64,000 nt of DNA from Cryptomeria japonica (Eukaryota > Streptophyta > Pinopsida > Cupressales > Cupressaceae), in NCBI RefSeq assembly GCF_030272615.1, contig NC_081409.1, positions 20,342,260 through 20,406,259 on the forward strand, in the 5' to 3' direction. Under the pieces are notes generated by a model. The model saw only the letters and a list, made by a program, of their open reading frames with translations. It did not search any database and was not told the DNA's origin. Below, one piece after another: positions 56,822 to 64,000 of the stretch; within the stretch, counting starts at the first letter, position 1; each line of letters begins with the position of its first letter. The position numbers were made by a program, and so were the translations under genes.

Positions 56822-57565
56822 TTTCATTAGCATAGTAGATTCTTTCCCCCTCTCTTTTGTTACTTCTTCTATATGTTACTCTCATTCTTCTATTTGTTGT
56901 CCTTAGTGTTGTCTACTTGAGGACGATGCAAAGCATTGAGATCTCTCGATCTCTCTCATGTTGACTCAAAAGACACATGTGTTCCCTTCTTCTAGGTGAC
57001 CTTCCTTGATTGGGGAATGAAGAACAATTATGCATACATACATATGATATATATACATGAATTATCATATAGCATACTGACCCCAAGGAAAGCAAAGTCA
57101 CCTCGTGCTTTGTGTTTGGTGTCTATTATCCTTGGGTTTATCTCACACTTGGGGGCTAAATCCTTGCGATAACGTGCTCCTTTCCTTTCTCATTTCTTAT
57201 GTGTATCACTACGTTAAAACAATCACCCCCGGTGAGGCGTGTGCGATCACTTTAACGTAGGGGGGCATACATCCCGTTCATATCTTTTCAAGATACTTGA
57301 AAATTTCTTGGCAAATTTAACCTTGCCTTGAAAATTTTTGATATCTTTCTTGCATGACTCATAGTGAGGGAACCTTACTACTGACAGTCATGGTTCTTCC
57401 TCGTGATCTTCCCTTTTACTTTGTCAATCGAAGTCATAAGATCCTTAGTCCACTGGGGGCTTGGTGTGTCTTGCCTCCTTGACGTGGTGAAAGCCTTTCA
57501 ATGTTGTTTCCTTGTACTTTACCGGAAGTATGAGTATACATACTCCCGCTAAAGTGGGGGCTAAA
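56822..57565 (+). other. E9 3' untranslated region and polypurine tract
   Basis: About 740 bases without a convincing gene. It ends in aaagtgggggctaaa (57551-57565), the polypurine tract next to TGTAGCG. A second similar stretch, cacttgggggctaaa (57148-57162), lies 400 bases upstream and could be a duplicated or central tract. Confidence 0.75.
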
Positions 57566-58784
57566 TGTAGCGTCCTAAAATTGCGACATTTGCAATTTCG
57601 ACTGCATTTCGGTCTTCACGATGGCGACGCAACACGCAACCTGAATGGAGACCCCGAAACCTGATTACGACACTGAAAACTGCATTTTCTTGCACCCTGG
57701 CCTGAACCTCCTTGCACCCTGCTGTCCCGGGAGGTGGGACCAGAGCGCCCAGCGCCCTGGTCCTTCAGGACCAGGGTGCCCAGCGCCCTGGTCCCTGGGT
57801 CCTATTTTGGGCCCGGTCTCCTAAGGGGTCTCGGGTCTTTTTGTTTGCAAATTGGAAATTAACTTTCCTGGTCGGCCTAAGGTCGGGAAAATCAGTCTAT
57901 CAGCCCTAATTGACAAGTATATAAACTACATTTTTCTCTCTCATTTGGAGGAATGGATGAGAAGGACATATGTATACAAGCATGGAAACTATACTAAAAC
58001 ATTCAAGCATTCAAGCATTCCTTCTAAGTCTCCATTCAAGGCTAAGTGTTGCATTCAAGACAAGGATTCAACCATTGAAGAGGAGATCACATACAACATA
58101 CTACAACAACATACAACATCTATACCTTCGCACATAAGGATACAAACATCCTTAGAACAAGGTATTAGTACTTGTTTTACAGTCATTTACATTTACAGCA
58201 CTTGCTCATTTCTTGGTTAATTCCAAAACCGGGGTTTGACCTAAAGGCAAACCCCTAATCCCTAACCCCCCAATCGTCTTCGCTTTTCTATGTGTAGGTT
58301 GCAGGTACATGGCTGAAATTGAAGATCTGGAATCCTTGTGCAGAGACGAACAGATCCCCCTTCGTTTCGTGGATTTTTCGGAGGACCGTGGCGCCGGGCG
58401 CCATCGTCCTGACAACTTTTGCTCAAATTTGCAGGACAGCACCGTATCGATATTTTACTACTAATTCCAGGTCCGCAGCTTCATACTGTATCCCTATCTC
58501 AGTTTATAAGTGAATCTTTGTCATTTTCTATGCATTCCTAGCTTAATTCTTCTATGCACATTCTTTACAAAAGAGGGTAGCCTTGCTGTCTTAACCCTTG
58601 AAACTCATTTAGCATCCAATCTTGCATTGTGTGGGATTGGATCTTGTGGGTTTCAACCCCTCTTTTGAATGTAAAGTCTCTCCCCTAAGTGAAAACCATC
58701 AACCCTAGTGAATCTCCCCTCTCTCTCCTCGGAGTTGGAAGAGGGGAGAGCAACTAGGGTTCGATCGCGATTTTCCACTTTACA
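57566..58784 (+). repeat. E9 3' LTR
   Basis: 1219 bp, the partner of 50991-52195. It carries a 31-bp insertion (57764-57794) that duplicates the gcccagcgccctggtcc segment and creates a hairpin around ggtcc-ttca-ggacc. The target duplication tatag follows at 58785. Confidence 0.93.
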
Positions 58785-58789
58785 TATAG

Positions 58790-60555
58790 TATATTGCCTT
58801 TTCCTTGCCGTCATCAACTTGTTGTGCTAGGAGTGCCCCCAGTGCTGTTGGAGTAGCTGATATGTAAAGTAACAATGGTTGATCTGGAATTGGTGGCATC
58901 AAGACTGGTGGGTTCAAAAGATAGTCTTTGAGCGCCTGAAAAGCCTGTTGACAGTTCTCATCCCATTTGAACTTGATATTTTTATGTAGCAGGTGCTGGA
59001 AAGGATTACACTTATCTGCAAGTTGTGCTATGAATCTTCATATGGACTGGAGTCTCCCTTGTAAAGATCAAAGTTGACTGATGTTCCTTGGTGGCGGCAT
59101 GTCCAAGATAGCCTTGACTTTTGCTGGATCGGCCTCGATTCCTCTTTTAGACACAATGAATCCTAGGAGCTTCCCTGAGGTTACTCCAAAGACACATTTC
59201 TTTGGATTTAATCTTACTTTGTACTTTTCCAGCCGATCAAAGACAACTGCAAGTATGTCTAAGTGTGTATCTCTATCTATTGACTTTCCTAAAAGATCGT
59301 CAACATAATCTTCCACGGTTATGTGCATGAGATCATGAAAGATAGTAGTCATCGCTCGTTGATAAGTGGTGCCTGCATTTTTCAGCCCAAAGGGCATGAC
59401 GTTCCAACAGAAGGTTCCCCATGGACAAGTGAATGATGTTTTATGTTGATCTTCAGGTGCAATCTTGATTTGATTATATCCAGAAAATCCATCCATTAAG
59501 GATAACATTTCATGACCTGCTATGAGATCAACGATCAAGTCTATGTTTGGTAATGGGAAATCGTCCTTTGGGCAAGCCTTGTTGATATCTTTGAAGTCTA
59601 TACATATTCGGATACTGGGATCTGGTTTGCTGACAGGTACCAAATTGGAGATCCATTCGGGATAATCAATTGGTCGTATGAATCCGACATCCAATAATTT
59701 CTCCAGTTCTGCCTTGACGAGTAATGCCACTTGTGGATGCATTTTCCTCAATTTCTGTTTTACTAGTTTTTCCCCCGGTTTGACTGTCAAATGATGCATA
59801 ACCAAATCCGGATCCAGTCTAGGCATATCAGTGTATGACCATGCAAAGTTGACTTGTCGTTCCTTGAAGAAGCTTATGAATTTTGTCCTTTCGGCCTCTG
59901 TCAAAGATTGCGCCAAGAATATGTTGTGTGGAACCTCTTCTGTACCAATATTTGTCTTTATAGTCTCCTCTACCAACATGGATGATTTTTCCTCATATGA
60001 TGCTGGGAGAATGTCGAGCCTTCCATCTTCGGGTGCCTCAGAGAGGTTTTCGCCCTCAGATACGTCCTTTCTTTTTACTTTTTTGGGGTCAGATAGCGCC
60101 ACAGTGTGGTTTTCGCCATAAGACCCTTGTTTTGTTCTTATTTTCACATTTTTGCGACTAGAAGGCCCGACACCCTCACCGAAGTATGCCATGTTGTTGA
60201 GTTCTATGGTGTATCCTGCTTTGTGGTCTCCAGGGGGAAGATCATCTCGAATGCCAAGATAGTCGACAATAGCTTCGTCATTTTGAAATGTATCAAATTG
60301 TGCTGGTCCTTCATGATCCCAGTCAATGAGTTGGGGGTGAACAAGGGGAAGGTCATTAGTGTTTTCAGAGTTCGCTGGACTAATAGTGAAGATGTGTTTA
60401 TATTCAGGTATGTCAAGGCAATCGTCGAGGTCATCGATGGCACTCTCCTCATCAGTTTCGATCGTGAGCGAATCCAAATTGTCATCACTAGTAGCGCCTT
60501 CTGGGACAGGTGTCCTCATCCTATGCAATTTCAACCTAGGACCTTGAAACGAAGA
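58790..60555 (-). pseudogene. E8 pol, upstream part: reverse transcriptase and start of RNase H
   Basis: In frame with gag across a TAG at 60558-60556. An acidic linker precedes RT: LRKMHPQVALLVKAEL, GFIRPIDYPEWISNLVPV, IRICIDFKDINKACPKD, catalytic Asp in SLMDGFSGYNQI, WGTFCWNVMPFGLKNAG and EDYVDDLLGKS with DD intact (about 59295-59312). The thumb region carries two TGA codons (59068 and 59038), each fitting a former CGA. RNase H then begins (KFKWDENCQQAFQALK) and is cut by E9 at 58789 within an IYYISR block; it continues at 50990. RT and RNase H would make the element cDNA. Confidence 0.92.
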
Positions 60556-63500
60556 CTATGCGGGATCCTTATGGGTTGGTTCTTGACCAACTCTGAACTT
60601 TTTGTAAAATTCCTCCTCCTCTGTAGGTTCATCTGGCTCTCTGAATGTCTCGGTGAGCTCATAGTCACTGGAGGATTTGTCTGAACCCCATTCCCACTCA
60701 TTAGAATCTGTGGAAGGATAATCCTCTTGTTGAACTTCGGCAACTTTGATTCGCCATGCCTCTTTTGTTCTATTATTGTGAATCTTGGAATTCAGAAAAC
60801 CAAGTCCCTTGGAGCATTCTCTTCTTGTAGTTAGCTCAGGTTGTAAGGGCTCCATAACACCTTCTTTGCGTAACCCGAGAGGGATTTTTCCATCATACCC
60901 GAATTTTTGTAGAATTTTAAAGCCTTTGCCATAGTTCTCACAGGGTATAATAGTCTGATCATGTGTGTCCTCTTCACTATCTTTATAAAGCATTTTGTAT
61001 AAATTTTCCTCTTCTAGTTTGCCCCATCTTTGAAAGATGGTAGGATCCCATTTGAGTATCATGATGGAGATTTGCTTGTTAGGATGTGGCCTCCCATATT
61101 CTTTTGGAGAGCTTATGACTTGTCGTAAAAACATTGTTTGATTCAAAGTGTATTCTCCCATGCCTTTGTCTTGAAACTTGCCTCTAAGTTCACCTTGTTT
61201 GGATGTCGAGGGTTTTAATGACTCAGGATCAATGTATGCTGAAGAAGGAGTAGCCTCACGATTACTGGGAATGATAGTCTTAGTATGTGATCTCAAGTTA
61301 TTGCAATATATGAACGGATTTGGATCACCGTTAACTGTTACCTCGACTCCATTATGAGGAAACTTAAGGCATTGATGATATGTTGATGGGACTACCCTCA
61401 TTTCATGAATCCACGGACGTCCTAGCAATATGTTATACGTGAGATCTAGATCTAGGACTTGACAAACCACATCCTTTGTGACTGGTCCTATTCTTAGTGG
61501 TAAGGTGACTGTGCCCTTGGATGAGCGCTCTTCATCATCATAAGCCTTGATGGTGATTTGATTTGTAGCATTCACAGCCTTGTCAGAATATCCCAATTGT
61601 CTTATGGTACTCAAGGTACAAATATTTAGACCTGCTCCTCCATCTATCAGGACTCGCTTGATTCTATGTTTATGTATGAAAGCTTCAACGTGTAAAGGTG
61701 CATTATGTGGCTGACTTATGGAGGCGTCATCGGCTTCTGTGAACGTAAGGGAATGTGGAATGGAAAGGTATCCCACCATGGCTTGAAACTGATCCACGTT
61801 CAGATCCGTAGGGACAGCAGTGTCTCTCAAGATTTTGTCAAGGATAGCTTTATGTGCAGGGGATATACGTAGAAGCTCCAGAATGGAGATGAGCGCGGGT
61901 GTCTTCCCTAATTGTTCTACAAGGTTGTACTCAGGCTTGATTGATAAAGGATTGGTATTCTTAGTGGAGGTACCTGGCAATGTAATCTTACCTCGATGGG
62001 TTGTAACATGACATTCAGAGGTAGATTCGGAGGAAGATCCCACACCTTTTAGGACAATCTTAGGTCTCTGAGAAGGATTCTCAGGATTTTTGTTTTTGAT
62101 AGTGATAGTAGAAATATGATTGTCCATCGAGATGTGATTGATAGTAGAATCATAATTGTAAGGTGCTCTAGTGTAATTGGCTTGATCATCTGTGACTTTG
62201 CCTTTTCCTTTGTCATGTTTTGGGAATGGTTCCTTAAACATCTCATGCTCTTGATTAGATGAATGTCCCTCAATCTCAATGTCGCCTCTATCAATGAGAT
62301 CTTGCACAATGTTTTTCAATCGATGGCAATTACTTGTCTTATGACCCTTGCTCTTATGAAACTCACAAAATTCATCATCATTCCACCAATTTGGTTTGAC
62401 CTTTGGTTCATATGGAGGAAAATCTGGAACTGTGATCACTTTGTTTGCCACAAGCTTTTTGAATACTGATTCAAGTGGTTCTCCCAATGGGGTGTACTTC
62501 CTTCGCGGTTTAGCAGTTGTTTGATTGTTCACCTGATTGTTGGTAGAACTTGATCTAGAAAAGACGAACTTTGGTCTCACTGTATTGGCATCAACAACGC
62601 CATCATTAACTGTGTTCTTGTTCTTGTTCCAAAATTTTGGTTTGTCCTTTCCCTTAAAGTCCTCTTTGTTTTCTTTGAATAGCTTGATAACTCCTTGTTC
62701 AATTAAGACCTTTTCTGTTGCTAGGCCCTTTTCAATAACATCCTTGAATGTAGACAAACAATCTTTCCTGAGATCATATCCAATAGCCTTGTTAACATTT
62801 TGTGTGAACATTTCTACCATTTGTTTTTGCGGGATTTCGCAAGAGCATCTGCTAGCTAAGTTTCTCCATCTCTGTAAAAATGTTGCGAAAGATTCTCCTT
62901 CCTTTTGTTTCGTATTGCACAAGGTAGTAATTGAGACATCTGTTTCAATGTTGTAAGAGAAATGCTGAATGAATGCCTCTGCCAAGTCGCCCCATGACTT
63001 AATACCAGGAGGTAATTGAGAAAACCATTCCATAGCTTGATCTCCTAAGCTCTGTGGGAACAACCTCATCAAGTATGTTTCTTCTGTCGCTACCTCAATG
63101 CAAGCTATGAAGAATTGTCGTATGTGTGCCTTGGGGTCTCCTCTCCCTCTATATTTGTCAAATTTTGGCGTTACAAAGTGTGGAGGAAATGGAGGCATTA
63201 GAATGCTCTTATCAAAGGGATAAGGACATATATCTCTCATAGTGTATGTAGGTTTTGATGTACTCATGTCCTCCATTTTCTTTTGTAGATCCCTAATTTG
63301 TTGCTCCAAATTATTCTTGGGAGGGGATTGATTTCTTGTAGCATACCCCATGTTTGAAATGCCCATTTGAGGAGGAGCTTGTTGCATGTATGGATGATAC
63401 TGATCGTAGACATGTCCATATGGAGGTCTATATTGTTGCAACATATATGGAGCACTTGGCATAACTTCATGTTGAGGGACTCCATATCTATTTTGTGTAT

Positions 63501-64000
63501 ATAAACCATATTCAATAGGCCTTTCATTTTCCATTGTGTTGCCCCCAATTTTGACATGAGGTCTCCTTGTGTCAAAATTTTGAGGATGTCCTTGAGTATC
63601 CACTTATTTTGATTGATCCACACCTTGAGCATGTGTTTGAGCATAAGGCCTCCATGATGGTCTTTGAGTGTAAGTATCATATGTTTGAGCTTGTGTATGT
63701 GGGATTGCTGGTTTTTGAAGCAAAACTGATGGTGACTCAGGCATCATATTATTCGGTCCTCTATTTCCTCCACTATTTGGTCTCCTTTGATCCATGTTGG
63801 GTTGAGTTTGCTGTGAGGGTCGACTTTCTATAAGTTGAGATAAGTCAAAATCATGCGGTATTTTAGCTGCACTTTGTGCCATCATGTGTAAAAAGTATTG
63901 ATGATCTCTCCTCATTATCTCTTCAACCAATCTATTGAATTGAGGATTCATTATGGATTCTTCTATGTCTGCTGATAGTATTGAAAAATTGTCAACATTG
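60556..64000 (-). pseudogene. E8 Tat gag-protease
   Basis: Enters from the right edge in frame; E6 comparison puts the ATG a few dozen codons outside. Retrotrans_gag core: FDKYRGRGDPKAHIRQFF, QAMEWFSQLPPGIKSW, FIQHFSYNIETDVS, RNLASRCSCEIPQKQM. Then RRKYTPLGEPLESVFKKL near 62490 and a knuckle-like CEFHKSKGHKTSNC near 62350. A retropepsin-like region near 61650 has LIDGGAGLNICTL, and LGRPWIHEM and KFPHNGVEVTV follow. A G-patch-like stretch (GLGFLNS context) lies near 60800. A TAA at 63606-63604 replaces Gln seen in E6, and a TAG ends the gag half at 60556. Gag shows clear similarity to E6 throughout and block similarity to E9. Confidence 0.92.

Larger units (their letters stand above)
50991..58784 (+). 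mobile_element. E9: Gag-only LTR retrotransposon (TR-GAG type) nested in E8
   Basis: Perfect 5-bp target duplication tatag (50986-50990 and 58785-58789). LTRs are 50991-52195 and 57566-58784. The internal region has a leader, one gag ORF and a 3' tail with a PPT, and no RT or integrase. Gag is Tat-like, matching E8 in several blocks, so E8-type enzymes could mobilise it. It interrupts E8 RNase H exactly in frame. By-eye LTR comparison shows about twenty substitutions, apparently all transitions, plus a 31-bp and a 17-bp length change. The E3 LTR is an older family member. Confidence 0.92.
45151..64000 (-). mobile_element. E8: Tat-lineage Ty3/gypsy retrotransposon, 5' end outside window
   Basis: The 3' LTR is at 45151-45925 (preceding bases atttc), followed on the plus strand by the polypurine tract, an antisense PMD ORF and then gag-pol on the minus strand. 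Gag-pol runs from beyond 64000 to 48887, interrupted by E9 at 50991-58784. Domain order is Gag, protease, RT, RNase H, a second RNase H, integrase. The extra RNase H after the first is characteristic of the Tat lineage. Taking out E9 and one tatag copy leaves a single frame with about six stops and no frameshift. The 5' LTR, primer-binding site and gag start are not in the window. Confidence 0.92.

Noticed and set aside
60106-60684. Plus-strand open frame of 192 codons
   Set aside because: Shadow of the well-supported minus-strand E8 gag-pol frame.

Overview
This is a plant nuclear window made almost entirely of nested LTR retrotransposons. Evidence: Ty1/copia and Ty3/gypsy proteins, primer-binding sites complementary to initiator tRNA-Met (TGGTATCAGAGC type), 5-bp target duplications, plant-type antisense accessory ORFs and AT-rich spacer. 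No bacterial operon, tRNA, rRNA or intact cellular gene was recognised. I lean towards a large, repeat-rich seed-plant genome, possibly a gymnosperm. That rests on nesting depth and a recollection of similar hypothetical proteins, so it is low confidence.

Layout, using labels E1-E9. E1 (1-12278, + strand) is a copia element whose integrase is split by E2 (542-8439, - strand). E2 has LTRs, a Gag-like ORF and a very long ORF of unknown function, but no polymerase. E1's LTR (10786-12278) is followed by a decayed primer-binding site and what looks like a gag start, which is cut at 12341 by E3. E3 is an old LTR of the E9 family (12341-13229, 20665-20757 and perhaps 36081-36250). E3 is interrupted twice. 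E4 (13230-20659, - strand) is a copia element with target duplication tctat. E5 (20758-22333 plus 33205-36075) looks like a solo gypsy LTR of about 4.4 kb. E5 is itself split by E6 (22334-33199, - strand, target duplication atagg), a Tat-lineage gypsy derivative whose pol has been replaced.

From about 36.3 to 45.1 kb lies a decayed minus-strand coding sequence of unknown function. It is split by E7 (37345-43040, - strand, target duplication gtttc), a second polymerase-less element with the same two-protein plan as E2. E8 (45151 to beyond 64000, - strand) is a Tat-lineage gypsy element with gag, protease, RT, RNase H, a second RNase H and integrase in one reading frame broken only by stop codons. 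E9 (50991-58784, + strand, target duplication tatag) sits inside the E8 RNase H and encodes only a Tat-like Gag.

How the parts fit together: E4 (and E1) could supply copia enzymes and E8 could supply Tat enzymes. E2, E7, E6 and E9 lack polymerase but keep LTRs, a 3' polypurine tract and Gag-type proteins, as expected of elements mobilised in trans; a primer-binding site is seen in E2, E7 and E9 but not in E6. The two most interesting systems are (1) the E2/E7 family with its long conserved ORF2 and (2) the antisense, apparently spliced plant-mobile-domain ORF between integrase and 3' LTR in both E6 and E8. Every protein-coding element is damaged, mostly by in-frame stops that look like C-to-T changes.
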